From CAMFLJ01 sp965279255 (GTDB taxonomy: Bacteria; Actinomycetota; Acidimicrobiia; Acidimicrobiales; Acidimicrobilacustridaceae): a stretch of 64,000 bases of DNA. Below the pieces are notes generated by a model, which did no database searches, was not told the DNA's origin, and was given only the letters and a program-made list of their open reading frames with translations. Position numbers and translations under genes: made by a program. Positions 1 through 8,214 of the stretch are shown here, piece after piece (position 1 is the stretch's first letter; the number at the start of each line of letters is the position of its first letter). The DNA lies in the NCBI GenBank assembly GCA_965279255.1, contig OZ257146.1:3286001-3350000 (forward strand). The letters run 5' to 3'.

Positions 1-1
1 C

Positions 2-121
2 ACCTGGTCGTACGGCTTCCCCGAGCCGACCGGCGCCTTCCCCCTCGGTGCCCTCCCCCGCCGCCAGGCCGTCGAGCTGCTCAGCATGGGCTCGGCCGCC
101 ATGCACGGCACCTCCGACTGA
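2..121 (+). CDS. C-terminal end of an unidentified protein (cut by window edge)
   Basis: An open frame runs from the window edge to a TGA at 119-121 and gives about 39 residues, including PEPTGAFPLG and ending MHGTSD. No family is recognisable from this tail. The next gene starts 34 bases later on the same strand, so the two may be co-transcribed. The assignment rests only on the open frame, codon-like composition and its position before the SDR gene. Confidence 0.4.
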   Translation, partial: TWSYGFPEPTGAFPLGALPRRQAVELLSMGSAAMHGTSD

Positions 122-155
122 GTCGTCCCGCGCCGAGCCACCAGGAGCGCCCGTG

Positions 156-926
156 ATGTTCGAGCAGGGAAGCGTCGCCGTCGTGACCGGGGCGGGGCCG
201 GGCATGGGCCGGGCCATCGCCCTCGGGTTCGCCCGCGAGGGGGTCGACGTGGTGATCGCCTCGCGGAGACGTGAGCGACTCGAGCCCATCGCCGAGGAGG
301 TCCGCGCCCTGGGCCGTGAGGCGGTCGTCGTCCCGGCCGACCTGGCCCGCCCCGACGACTGCCGGGCGGTGGTCGACGCCGCCATCGAGCGCTTCGGGCG
401 CCTCGACCACCTCGTGCAGAACGGCCACCACGCCGGCGACTGGGCGCGGGTGGCCGACGCCGACCCCGAGAGCTGGCAGCAGGTCTTCGACGTCAACTTC
501 TTCGGTTCCCTGCACCTCATCCAGGCGGCGGGGCCGGTGATGTCGGAGCGCTCGTCGATCGTGCTGGTGAACTCGGGCGCAGCGCTGCGCAACCCGCCGA
601 CGATGGGCGCCTACTCGGCGTCGAAGGCCGCCATGGCGAGCCTCGTGCGCACTTCGGCCCTCGAGCTCGGACCCCGCATCCGTGTGAACGGCATCTTCCT
701 CGGCCCCGTCACCGGCGAGAGCCTCGACAACGGTGCCGCCGCCACCGCCGCGGCCACCGGCATCACCGAGGAGGAGTTCCTCCGCCAGAGGGCCCAGGAC
801 CTCCCCATCCGCCAGATCCCGACCCCCGAGCAGTGCGCCGGCTCGGTGCTGTTCTTCTGCTCCCGCCTGGCCGAGCCCGTGACCGGGCAGCACCTCTCCG
901 TCAACGGCGGCCAGTGGGTCACCTGA
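156..926 (+). CDS. SDR-family oxidoreductase
   Basis: This is a 256-residue classical SDR, normal length for the family. The Rossmann motif TGAGPGMG lies near residues 11-18 and the catalytic YSASK lies about two thirds along. The usual NNAG is replaced by NGHHAG, a change seen in divergent SDRs. The C-terminus ends NGGQWVT, as is usual. The start is ATG at 156, because residues upstream in the same frame are low-complexity and the SDR N-terminus begins here. It is expected to be a cytosolic NAD(P)-dependent alcohol/ketone oxidoreductase; the substrate is unknown. The next gene begins 17 bases downstream, so the two probably form an operon. Confidence 0.85.
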   Translation: MFEQGSVAVVTGAGPGMGRAIALGFAREGVDVVIASRRRERLEPIAEEVRALGREAVVVPADLARPDDCRAVVDAAIERFGRLDHLVQNGHHAGDWARVADADPESWQQVFDVNFFGSLHLIQAAGPVMSERSSIVLVNSGAALRNPPTMGAYSASKAAMASLVRTSALELGPRIRVNGIFLGPVTGESLDNGAAATAAATGITEEEFLRQRAQDLPIRQIPTPEQCAGSVLFFCSRLAEPVTGQHLSVNGGQWVT

Positions 927-942
927 CCCCGGAAGGAACCCC

Positions 943-2031
943 ATGACCCAGCCCCCGTACCGCGTCGTTCAGTGGGCCACCGGCTCGATCGGCCAGATCG
1001 CCATCCGGCACATCGTCGACAACCCCGTCTACGACCTGGTGGGCGTCTACGTCACGAACCCCGACAAGGTCGGCAGGGACGCCGGCGACCTGGCGGGCGT
1101 CGCCACCACCGGGGTGCTCGCCACCGACGACGTCGACGCCATCGTCGCCCTCGGCGCCGACTGCGTGATGTACGCCCCGCTGCATGCCGACGTCGACGAC
1201 CTCTGCCGCCTGCTGGCTGCGGGCACCAACGTCGTCACCCCGGTCGGGTTCGTCTACCCGACGCCCCGCTCGGCCGCCGACTTCTCCCGGCTCGAGGCGG
1301 CGTGCGCCGAGGGCGGCTCCAGCTTCCACGGCAGCGGCATCCACCCCGGCTTCTCGGGTGACCTGCTCCCGCTCGTGTTCGCCCGCCTCTTCACCCGCAT
1401 CGACCAGGTGCAGGTGCGCGAGGTCGCCGACTTCCGCCTCCATCCGTCGAAGGCCATGCAGGACGCGCTGGGTTTCGGACGCGATCCGATCGAGGCGATC
1501 GAGGACCCCTCGCCCCTCGTCAACACCATGGAGGCGATCTTCGAGCAGTCGATGACGATGGTCGTCGAAGGCCTCGGGAAGAGGGTCGACCGCTTCACCA
1601 TGGACTTCGACGTCGCCACGGCCAGGACCGACCTGCACGTGCGATCGGGCACCATCCCCGCCGGCACGGTGGGCGGCATGCGCTTCGTGTGGACGGCGTG
1701 GGTCGACGAGCAGCCCCTCGTGGTGTTCCGCACGTTCTGGAAGATGGACGACGACCTCGACCCCGACTGGGGCTACGGCTCGATCAAGTACTCCCTCGTC
1801 GTCGACGGCGATCCGTCGATCGAGATGACCTTCGAGTCGGCGCACAGCCACCCCGACGGCGACGAGGGCTACTGGGGTCGGGTCTGGACCGCGATGAACA
1901 CGCTCAACACCGTCCCCGACGTGTGCGACGCCGCTCCCGGCGTGCTGACCCACCTCGACCTCCCGTTCGTCCGCCCTCGCGGCCTCGTGCGGCCGCGGTC
2001 CGCCGACTTCGGCGAGCCCCGGGGGGTCTGA
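943..2031 (+). CDS. DapB-like NAD(P)-binding dehydrogenase (amino-acid/amine dehydrogenase family)
   Basis: The 362-residue protein opens with a Rossmann segment (YRVVQWATGSIGQIAIRHI) typical of dihydrodipicolinate-reductase-like dehydrogenases such as 2,4-diaminopentanoate dehydrogenase. A GSGIHPGFSGD segment sits near residue 130, and the C-terminal half is the larger catalytic domain. It is much longer than genuine DapB (about 250 residues), and no lysine-pathway genes are nearby, so a role in lysine synthesis is unlikely. GGAAGG six bases before ATG serves as the ribosome site. Cytosolic; substrate unknown. Confidence 0.8.
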   Translation: MTQPPYRVVQWATGSIGQIAIRHIVDNPVYDLVGVYVTNPDKVGRDAGDLAGVATTGVLATDDVDAIVALGADCVMYAPLHADVDDLCRLLAAGTNVVTPVGFVYPTPRSAADFSRLEAACAEGGSSFHGSGIHPGFSGDLLPLVFARLFTRIDQVQVREVADFRLHPSKAMQDALGFGRDPIEAIEDPSPLVNTMEAIFEQSMTMVVEGLGKRVDRFTMDFDVATARTDLHVRSGTIPAGTVGGMRFVWTAWVDEQPLVVFRTFWKMDDDLDPDWGYGSIKYSLVVDGDPSIEMTFESAHSHPDGDEGYWGRVWTAMNTLNTVPDVCDAAPGVLTHLDLPFVRPRGLVRPRSADFGEPRGV

Positions 2032-2144
2032 GCGACCCGACCTCGAGAGAAGGCTCTCGCTGTCGCGTAAGAGACGGTCGAGTCGCCGGTCAGGACCTTC
2101 GACGGCGCCCGGACGGACCAGGCGCCCCCACCGAAGGAGGGGCC

Positions 2145-3317
2145 ATGAGCGGTCTCAAGTCTCTGGCAGCGGCAACGGCAGCGGTGACCATCGCAGGCGG
2201 GGCCCTGCTGGGCGGCATCATCTCGACGTCGGGCTCCCACGGGTCGGCGGCTCGGCCGACGGCCGTCGCCCCCTCCACGACCTCGACCTCCACCGCCCCG
2301 GCCGGGGTGGAGGCGTCCGCCGTCGGACCGGGCCGCGACTCCGATCCCGGCGCGACACCGACGGCAGGCCAGCCCACGGCCGGTAGCGACCACCTCGTCG
2401 GCCCCGGGACCCCGGCCCCCGACGACGGCGCCGTCGACCCGATCGGGCAGGTCGACGTCAGCGGGCGGGTGCCCGCCGGACTCGATCTCACCACCCTTCC
2501 CGGCGAGGTCCCCTCTCCCTCCCATCCCGTGCCCACGGGCTCCGGCGGTGGATCGCTGAGCGCCGGGCCGTGGTGCCTCTACCAGTGCATCGAGTCGGGC
2601 ATCGCCTACCCCCGTGGGTTCGGCGTCGAGCTCGTGGTCGAGACCAAGGTCCCCGCCGACATCTTCATGACCGTCATCACCGACGACGACGGCGACGGCA
2701 CGACCGAGCTCGTCGACGTGGACTACAGCCCCTACGGGGTCACCCACCACGCCTGGGCCCTCGACCACCTAGACCCGGGCCAGACCTACTACGTCATGGT
2801 CACCGCGACCGACGAGCACGACGACACCTCCTACGCCTGGGGCCAGTTCACCACCCTGTCGACCCGCACCGTCGAGGTGTCGGTGAACGAGGTCGACATC
2901 GCCGGCGGGCCCACGAACGTGGTCGCCACCTCGACCTACCTGCGGCTCGACGACGATGCCCACCAGGCCTACGAGCTGGGCTCCTGGGCCGACCTCGGTT
3001 CTTCCGGACGCACCGCCGACCTCGACCTCCTGGTGATGCGGTGGTGGGACGGGAAGGTCTGCGAGGCGCTCGGGCCCGATGCGATCTCCACCCCGCAGGG
3101 CGACAGCGACGACGCCTGCGGGGCGTGGAACACGGCGTCGGCCGACGACCTCGACCTCGACGTCCTCCACCCGTCGAAGTCCCACTGGTCGAGCGTGTCG
3201 TTCACCCAGCCGCTCAGCACCCCCTCCGGTGGCCCGTCCCTGCCCGCCGGCTACGGCGACCCCCGGTGGTTCCACGTCGACGCCGTGGCCACGATCCACG
3301 TGACCTACAGCGCCTGA
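2145..3317 (+). CDS. Secreted protein with low-complexity linker and fibronectin-III-like region
   Basis: The 390-residue product starts MSGLKSLAAATAAVTIAGGALLGGI, a signal peptide or single N-terminal membrane anchor. A Ser/Thr/Pro/Ala-rich linker of roughly 100 residues follows. A beta-rich region around residues 190-240 contains LDPGQTYYVMVTATDE, like an FnIII strand. The last 150 residues, rich in Asp and Trp, match no family I know. A strong GAAGGAGG sits five bases before ATG. It is probably exported; function unknown. A hairpin terminator follows the stop codon. Confidence 0.65.
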   Translation: MSGLKSLAAATAAVTIAGGALLGGIISTSGSHGSAARPTAVAPSTTSTSTAPAGVEASAVGPGRDSDPGATPTAGQPTAGSDHLVGPGTPAPDDGAVDPIGQVDVSGRVPAGLDLTTLPGEVPSPSHPVPTGSGGGSLSAGPWCLYQCIESGIAYPRGFGVELVVETKVPADIFMTVITDDDGDGTTELVDVDYSPYGVTHHAWALDHLDPGQTYYVMVTATDEHDDTSYAWGQFTTLSTRTVEVSVNEVDIAGGPTNVVATSTYLRLDDDAHQAYELGSWADLGSSGRTADLDLLVMRWWDGKVCEALGPDAISTPQGDSDDACGAWNTASADDLDLDVLHPSKSHWSSVSFTQPLSTPSGGPSLPAGYGDPRWFHVDAVATIHVTYSA

Positions 3318-3333
3318 GCGCAGCGCCCCGCCT

Positions 3334-3367
3334 GCGGTCCGGGTCGGTTCCCGCCGATCCGGGCCGC
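3334..3367. terminator. Bidirectional hairpin terminator
   Basis: A 14-bp stem (3334-3347 with 3354-3367, two G-T wobbles) encloses a 6-base loop. It lies between two convergent genes ending at 3317 and 3377. There is no T-run, as is common in high-GC actinobacteria. Confidence 0.6.
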
Positions 3368-3376
3368 GTCAGCGCG

Positions 3377-3757
3377 TCAGCGCGTCGGTCGGGGGGCGCC
3401 GAGGGGCGGCGGCTCACCCACGTGAGCGATGCCCGCCGGCAGGGTGCCCCGCTGCTCGGCCGCCGCGTAGCTCTCCTCGCCGTCGTAGAAGAACCAGACG
3501 CTGCCATCGGACCACCTGACCCTCGTGGGGTTGTGACCTCGCCGGTCGACGGCCACCACCGCGCCGACCGACGTGGCCTGACGTACGGCCCGCTCGAGGT
3601 CGCGCTCGGGGCGATGGCGGTCACGTTCGGCCCGGCGCCGCTCCTCCGCCCGCTTCTCGTCGAGCCCGACCCGCCGCGAGCGCTGCCAGATCCACAGCGA
3701 GAGGGTCACGAGCACGCCCACCCAGATGACGACGATCACGGTGACGGCGGGGCTCAC
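3377..3757 (-). CDS. Small single-pass membrane protein, unknown function
   Basis: The 126-residue product begins with one hydrophobic segment (TVIVVIWVGVLVTLSLWIW, about residues 5-24). A highly charged Arg/Glu-rich stretch, probably helical or coiled, follows at residues 25-60. A compact C-terminal region contains VRWSDGSVWFFYDGEE. The topology suggests a short outside tail and a cytosolic domain. It lies 31 bases downstream of the MtfA-like gene on the same strand, so the two may share a transcript. No family is recognised. Confidence 0.6.
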   Translation of the reverse strand: MSPAVTVIVVIWVGVLVTLSLWIWQRSRRVGLDEKRAEERRRAERDRHRPERDLERAVRQATSVGAVVAVDRRGHNPTRVRWSDGSVWFFYDGEESYAAAEQRGTLPAGIAHVGEPPPLGAPRPTR

Positions 3758-3788
3758 GGCGTCGATCGTAGGGTGCTGCCGAGCGAGG

Positions 3789-4631
3789 TCAGTCGGCGCG
3801 CTCCGGGCGGCGGGCCCGCTCGGCCGGGTCCTGGCCGTAGTACCCGCGCAGCACCGAGTAGAGGTCGGGCTCGTGGCGCTCGAGCTCGATCGGCACGTCG
3901 AAGAACGCCTCGGTGGCGACGGCGAAGAACTCGGCGGTGTTGGTGGCGCCGTAGGGCCGCAGCGGCGGGCGGTCGACGCCCATGCGCATGGCGTCGTAGA
4001 CCTCGGTGCACACCTCGACCCACCGGGTCATGTCGTCGCGGCTGTCGAGGCGAGGCGTGCCGTCGACGATGTCGTCGCGCATGTCGAGCTTGTGGGCGAA
4101 CTCGTGGACGATCACGTTGCTGCCGCTTCCGGGATGCCGCGCCGCCTCCCGCGCCTCGTCCCAGGCCAGGAGCAGCGGTCCCCGCCGGTCGTGGGCCTCA
4201 CCGAGCACCGGCACCATGCCGTCGACGAGGGTCCCCGACGCGGGGCCGGCGTGGGTCCCGGTCGACTGCATCGCGGTCGGGTAGACGATGACGGCACCGA
4301 CCTCGCGGTACTCGTCGACGCTCAGCCCGAGGACGAGCAGGGCCGCCTGCACCGCGATCGTCACCGTGATCTCGTCGGTGAGCTCGAAGCCGTTGGCGGC
4401 CTCCCAGTGCTTGTGGCGCAGCAGCCAGTCGGCGATCTCACCGAGCAGGGCGCGCTCGTCGTCGTCGAAGCGGCGCCACACGGCCACGTGGTCGCGGACG
4501 ATCTCCTGCCACTGGTCGGGCAGTCCCTTGCGTCGGTGCAGCACGGGCGCAGTGGAGCACGCCACCGAGCGCCACGCCAGAGCGGCCGCGTCCCCGATCA
4601 CGAGCCCGCCGGATGGCACGATGACGGTCAT
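3789..4631 (-). CDS. mtfA: MtfA-type zinc metallopeptidase (M90 family)
   Basis: The zinc-binding motif HEFAHKLD is plain, with a downstream NTAEFFAVATEAFF segment that supplies the third-ligand Glu region in MtfA. Length from ATG at 4631 is 280 residues, close to E. coli MtfA (about 265). A shorter start at GTG 4544 (251 residues, VLHRRKGLPDQW) would match the usual MtfA N-terminus better, so the start is uncertain. MtfA is a soluble aminopeptidase that in enterobacteria is modulated by Mlc; no Mlc is visible here. With the long start, its first codon overlaps that of the divergent gene at 4630. Confidence 0.8.
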   Translation of the reverse strand: MTVIVPSGGLVIGDAAALAWRSVACSTAPVLHRRKGLPDQWQEIVRDHVAVWRRFDDDERALLGEIADWLLRHKHWEAANGFELTDEITVTIAVQAALLVLGLSVDEYREVGAVIVYPTAMQSTGTHAGPASGTLVDGMVPVLGEAHDRRGPLLLAWDEAREAARHPGSGSNVIVHEFAHKLDMRDDIVDGTPRLDSRDDMTRWVEVCTEVYDAMRMGVDRPPLRPYGATNTAEFFAVATEAFFDVPIELERHEPDLYSVLRGYYGQDPAERARRPERAD

Positions 4632-5145
4632 GGTCCTGGCCACCGAGGTTTCTGACTGGTCGGACTTCTTCGTCGCCAACGCCGGCGCCGCCGCGGCGCT
4701 GGCCGGGCTCCTCTTCGTCGCCATGTCGGTCAACGTCAAGGAGATCCTCTCCTTCGCCTGGCTCCCGCGACGGGCGATCGAGATGGTGGTGCTGCTGCTC
4801 GGCACGCTGGTCACGGCCGGTGTCGCCCTCATCCCCGACCTGAGCGCCACCCAGCTCGGGATCGCCCTGCTCGTGATCGCGGTGGGGGCGTGGGCCTTCG
4901 CCCCGATCCTCGAGCTGCGGGCGGCCGGGATGACCGAGCCGGGCAGTGCCGACCGCGAGCCCAACCAGCGGGTCGTCGAGCGGCTCGTGCTGTTCCAGAT
5001 CGCCACGCTGCCGGCGGTGGTCGGCGCCGCCATGGTGCTCGCCGGCTCCCCCTCCGGCCTCTACCTCGTCGCCGCGGCCATCCTGCTGTCGTTCGTGGTG
5101 GCGGTGATCAACGCCTGGGTGCTGTTGATCGAGATCCTCCGCTGA
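4630..5145 (+). CDS. Four-helix integral membrane protein, unknown function
   Basis: The 171-residue product has four hydrophobic helices, at about residues 13-33, 45-65, 70-88 and 120-165 (the last stretch probably being two). It ends VINAWVLLIEILR. Short N-terminal acidic residues (TEVSDWSDFF) precede the first helix. An in-frame ATG at 4621 would add three residues. It is divergent from the MtfA-like gene with overlapping or abutting start codons, so the two promoters must lie inside the opposite coding region. No known family is recognised. Confidence 0.6.
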   Translation: MVLATEVSDWSDFFVANAGAAAALAGLLFVAMSVNVKEILSFAWLPRRAIEMVVLLLGTLVTAGVALIPDLSATQLGIALLVIAVGAWAFAPILELRAAGMTEPGSADREPNQRVVERLVLFQIATLPAVVGAAMVLAGSPSGLYLVAAAILLSFVVAVINAWVLLIEILR

Positions 5146-5215
5146 GCGATCGCCGTCGGCCGGCGGACGACGCCTCCCGAGCAGGGCTCCCACGCTCGGC
5201 GACCGCGGCAAGCCG

Positions 5216-5485
5216 TCAGGCGAGCTTGCGGAACATCTTCTCGACCTCGTCGAGCGGGTAGCCCTCGGCCTCGGCCTTCTCGGGGTTCGTGATGCAGTAG
5301 GTGAGCCCGGCGCTGACGAGGCGGAAGCCGACCTGCTCGAGGGCCTTGTTCGCCGCCGAGAGCTGGGTCACGAGGTCGCGGCACTCGCGGCCCTCGTCGA
5401 TCATCTTCTCGATCCCGCGGATCTGGCCCTCGACGCGGCGAAGCCGCTTCCTCAGGTCGTCGGTGACGGTGTCGGGCAGTTCCAC
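5216..5485 (-). CDS. CsoR-family (DUF156) metal- or sulfur-sensing repressor with an altered ligand set
   Basis: The 89-residue all-helical protein matches the CsoR/RcnR/CstR family along its length (RLRRVEGQIRGIEKMI). Aligned to copper-sensing CsoR, Cys36 and Cys65 are present (here Cys35 and Cys64), but the His61 position is Gly60 (SAGLTYC in place of DHLRHC). Loss of this His removes a copper ligand and recalls CstR persulfide sensors, which rely on two Cys. The GTG start at 5485 is set by AGGAG seven bases upstream; upstream in-frame residues run through the operators. It is divergent from the MmpL gene across three palindromic sites, so it most likely represses both. Confidence 0.85.
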   Translation of the reverse strand: MELPDTVTDDLRKRLRRVEGQIRGIEKMIDEGRECRDLVTQLSAANKALEQVGFRLVSAGLTYCITNPEKAEAEGYPLDEVEKMFRKLA

Positions 5486-5510
5486 GGGAGCTCCTGTCTG
5501 AGCGGAGTGG

Positions 5511-5524
5511 TACCCCAGGGGGTA
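5511..5524. promoter_or_regulatory. CsoR-type operator 1 (TACCCCAGGGGGTA)
   Basis: This near-perfect 14-bp palindrome with C/G tracts and TA ends is the form bound by CsoR-family tetramers. It lies just downstream of a minus-strand TATGCT (5534-5529), where it would block transcription of the repressor gene. Confidence 0.7.
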
Positions 5525-5579
5525 TCGACAGCATACCGCCCGTGGCCGCCGCCGCCCACCGTCGCCAGTCGACCACCGC

Positions 5580-5595
5580 ATACCCCGGGGGGTTG
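5580..5595. promoter_or_regulatory. CsoR-type operator 2 (imperfect)
   Basis: ATACCCCGGGGGGTTG resembles operator 1 and operator 3 but has a degenerate right end. It lies between them in the divergent promoter region. Confidence 0.5.
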
Positions 5596-5602
5596 TGTTC
5601 CG

Positions 5603-5618
5603 ATACCCCCCGGGGTAT
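5603..5618. promoter_or_regulatory. CsoR-type operator 3 (ATACCCCCCGGGGTAT)
   Basis: This 16-bp palindrome overlaps a TATGTT -10-like box (5616-5621) for the MmpL gene. Occupancy by the divergent CsoR-like protein would occlude that promoter. Confidence 0.7.
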
Positions 5619-5653
5619 GTTCGGCGGACCACGACGCCGACCCGGGAGTTCCA

Positions 5654-7828
5654 GTGGCCAAGTCAGTGACAGAGACCGTCTTCGCCGGCCACGAGCCGTC
5701 GCACGATCCCGACGAGCGGGCGCTCTTCTCCCGCCTCGCCGCGTCGATGGCCCGCCATCGCAAGGCGGTGATCCTCGTGTGGCTCGCCGTCGCCATCGCC
5801 GCTGCTCCTCTCGCCCTGTCGCTCACCGGCGCACTGTCCGGTGCGGGCTGGGACGCCAACGGCTCCACCGCTGAGAAGGTGCGGGCCGAGCTGCGCTCGG
5901 AGTTCCCGGCCCTGGGAGCGGAGAACCCGATCGTCGTCTACCACCAGGACACGCCGATCTCGGAGGACCCGAGCGGCGTGACCGCCGTGGTGGCCCAGCT
6001 CCAGGGCGGGCCGAAGGTCGTCTCGGTGGTCGACCCGACCACCATGCCGCCCGAGGCCGGGATGATCTCCCAGGACGGCACCACTGCCCTGATCCCGGTC
6101 GAGCAGCAGATCGGGGAGGACGCCGACCGCCCCGTGGCGGCCGGTGAGCTCGGCACGTTCGTCGGCACCCTCGATGTCCCCGCCGGCGCTCAGGTCGAGG
6201 TCACGGGCGAGTGGCCGATGTGGAGCGACTTCAACCAGATGAACGAGGAGGCCCTGCACAAGGCCGAGCTCGTCAGCGGCATCCCGACCGTGATCATGCT
6301 GGTCATCGCCTTCGGCGCCCTGCTCGCCGCCGGCATCCCGCTCCTGCTGGCCGTCGCCGGCATCGCCGTCGGCTTCGCCCTGCTCCACATGCTCTCGTGG
6401 GTCACACCGATGTCGGTGTGGTCGATGAACTTCTCGATGATGATCGGCCTCGCCGTCGGCATCGACTACAGCCTGTTCATCGTCAGCCGCTACCGCGAGG
6501 AGCGGGCCGAGGGCAAGGACGCCATCAAGGCGATCGAGAACGCCATGTCCACCTCGGGCAAGGCGGTGTTCCTCTCGGCGCTCACCGTCGTGCTGTCGCT
6601 CTCCGCCGTGTTCCTCGTCCCCGTCATGGTCTTCCGCACCATGGCGCTCGGCATGATCCTGTCGGTCGTCGCCGTCGCCTTCGCCGCCCTCACCCTGCTC
6701 CCGGCCGTCCTCGTCGCCATGGGCGACAAGGTCCTGATCTCACGCGACAAGAAGGACCCGGACATCGTCGCCGAGGGCCGTTGGGCCAAGTGGACCGGCG
6801 TCGCCCTGAAGCGGCCGGGCACCGTCCTCACCGTCGGCCTGGTCGTGCTCGGCGCCCTGATCGTCCCCGCCTTCGGCATGAAGCTCGGCATGCCCGGCGC
6901 CACCGTCGTCGACAAGGGCCACACCAGCCGCGACGGCTACGACCTCGTCGTCGCCGGCTTCGGTCCCGGCGCCGCCGGGCCCGCCTACGTCACGGTCGAC
7001 GCAGCCGACGCCCAGACCGTCGTCGCCGTGGCCACCGCCACCCCCAACGTCGTCGACGCACGGGTCGTCGCCGCCCCGGCCGACAACGGACGCGTCGTCG
7101 TCCGGGTCACCCCCGGCACGGCCATCGACGACTCGAAGACCCAGGACATGGTCGACGACCTGAGGGCCGGGCTCGACGAGCAGGTCCCCAACGCCCTCGT
7201 CGGCGGTCCCGCCGCCCAGAACCGTGACCTCACCGGTGTGCTCGTCGACAAGGCGCCCTACGCCATCGCCATCATCCTGGTCGTGGCCTTCCTGCTGCTG
7301 CTGATCGTGTTCCGCAGCCTCGTCATCGCCCTGTTCTCGGTGGTGATGAACCTCATCACCGTCGGGGCGGCGTTCGGCTTCGCCACGATCGTCTTCCAGA
7401 ACGGCGTCGGCACCAGCCTCATCGGCATCGAGCACCAGGGCTTCGTCGACGCCTGGGCACCGCTGTTCTTCTTCGCCCTGCTCTTCGGCCTCTCGATGGA
7501 CTACCAGCTGTTCCTGCTGGCGGCGATCAAGGAGCGCTACCAGGCCACGGGCGACACCCGGCGGGCCATCGGCGAGGGCATCGCCCGCACCGGCCGGCCC
7601 ATCACCAACGCCGCCATCATCATGATCATCGTCTTCATCGCCTTCGGTGTGACCGGGCCCATCCCGCCCACCGAGCTCGGCCTCACCCTGGCCATGGCGG
7701 TCCTGCTCGACGCCACCGTCGTCCGGGTCATGCTCGTGCCGGCGACGATGGCGCTGCTCGGCGAGAAGAACTGGTACGTCCCCAAGTGGATGGACAAGGT
7801 CCTCCCCCACGTGAACTTCAGCCACTGA
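5654..7828 (+). CDS. MMPL/RND-family transporter
   Basis: The 724-residue polytopic protein follows the MmpL plan: a cytosolic N-terminus and one helix (ILVWLAVAIAAAPLAL), an external domain, a helix block around residues 200-370, a second external domain, and a C-terminal helix block. Characteristic helix motifs GLAVGIDYSLFIVSRYREE and FGLSMDYQLFLLAAIKERY are both present. The start is GTG 5654 with GGGAG upstream. MmpL proteins use proton force to export lipids or hydrophobic compounds. Control by an adjacent CsoR-like repressor is unusual for the family and suggests induction by a metal or reactive-sulfur stress. Confidence 0.9.
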   Translation: MAKSVTETVFAGHEPSHDPDERALFSRLAASMARHRKAVILVWLAVAIAAAPLALSLTGALSGAGWDANGSTAEKVRAELRSEFPALGAENPIVVYHQDTPISEDPSGVTAVVAQLQGGPKVVSVVDPTTMPPEAGMISQDGTTALIPVEQQIGEDADRPVAAGELGTFVGTLDVPAGAQVEVTGEWPMWSDFNQMNEEALHKAELVSGIPTVIMLVIAFGALLAAGIPLLLAVAGIAVGFALLHMLSWVTPMSVWSMNFSMMIGLAVGIDYSLFIVSRYREERAEGKDAIKAIENAMSTSGKAVFLSALTVVLSLSAVFLVPVMVFRTMALGMILSVVAVAFAALTLLPAVLVAMGDKVLISRDKKDPDIVAEGRWAKWTGVALKRPGTVLTVGLVVLGALIVPAFGMKLGMPGATVVDKGHTSRDGYDLVVAGFGPGAAGPAYVTVDAADAQTVVAVATATPNVVDARVVAAPADNGRVVVRVTPGTAIDDSKTQDMVDDLRAGLDEQVPNALVGGPAAQNRDLTGVLVDKAPYAIAIILVVAFLLLLIVFRSLVIALFSVVMNLITVGAAFGFATIVFQNGVGTSLIGIEHQGFVDAWAPLFFFALLFGLSMDYQLFLLAAIKERYQATGDTRRAIGEGIARTGRPITNAAIIMIIVFIAFGVTGPIPPTELGLTLAMAVLLDATVVRVMLVPATMALLGEKNWYVPKWMDKVLPHVNFSH

Positions 7829-7860
7829 TGACCCCCACCACCCCCCGAGCCGAGGCAGCC

Positions 7861-8112
7861 ATGAGCACCATCACTCCCCCACCCGTGAGGGCCGACGGAC
7901 CGACCACCCACTGGCCCCTCGAGCGCATCCTGTTCGCCATGGCCGGCACCATGACGCTGGTGAGCGCCCTGCTCGCCGCCCTGGTCAGCCCCTGGTTCCT
8001 GGTGCTCACCGCCTTCGTGGGCGTCAACCAGTGGCTCTACGTCACGCTCCGCGGATGCCCGGCGTCGGTGGTGCTGCGCCGGTTCGGCGTCCGACCCCAG
8101 TGCCGCTGGTGA
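7861..8112 (+). CDS. DUF2892-like small membrane protein
   Basis: The 83-residue product has two hydrophobic helices (MAGTMTLVSALLAALVS and LVLTAFVGVNQWLYV), then GCPASVVLRRFG, the pattern of DUF2892 inner-membrane proteins often fused or linked to rhodanese/sulfur genes. A start at ATG 7828 would overlap the transporter's TGA and add 11 residues; GAGG before ATG 7861 favours the shorter form. It is probably co-transcribed with the transporter and so under the CsoR-like repressor. DUF2892 proteins often accompany CstR-type persulfide responses, which supports a sulfur signal. Confidence 0.7.
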   Translation: MSTITPPPVRADGPTTHWPLERILFAMAGTMTLVSALLAALVSPWFLVLTAFVGVNQWLYVTLRGCPASVVLRRFGVRPQCRW

Positions 8113-8118
8113 GCACCT

Positions 8119-8151
8119 GCCGGCGGAGGGGTCCTGCATCCCTCCGCCGGC
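8119..8151 (+). terminator. Hairpin terminator after the transporter operon
   Basis: A perfect 12-bp G/C stem (8119-8130 with 8140-8151) with a 9-base loop lies seven bases after the stop codon at 8112. Confidence 0.7.
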
Positions 8152-8214
8152 CCGAATGCCACGAGATGCTCCGCTGAGCGACCGCCCTCTGGCGCCGAGA
8201 GGTCGGCCGCTGCC

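Noticed and set aside
943..2031. Annotation as lysine-pathway dihydrodipicolinate reductase
   Set aside because: The protein is over 100 residues longer than DapB and has no lysine genes nearby; it fits the broader DapB-like dehydrogenase group.
3367..3390. Tandem GCGTCAGC-like short repeats after the terminator
   Set aside because: Only two to three imperfect copies, partly inside the next gene's end; no function suggested.
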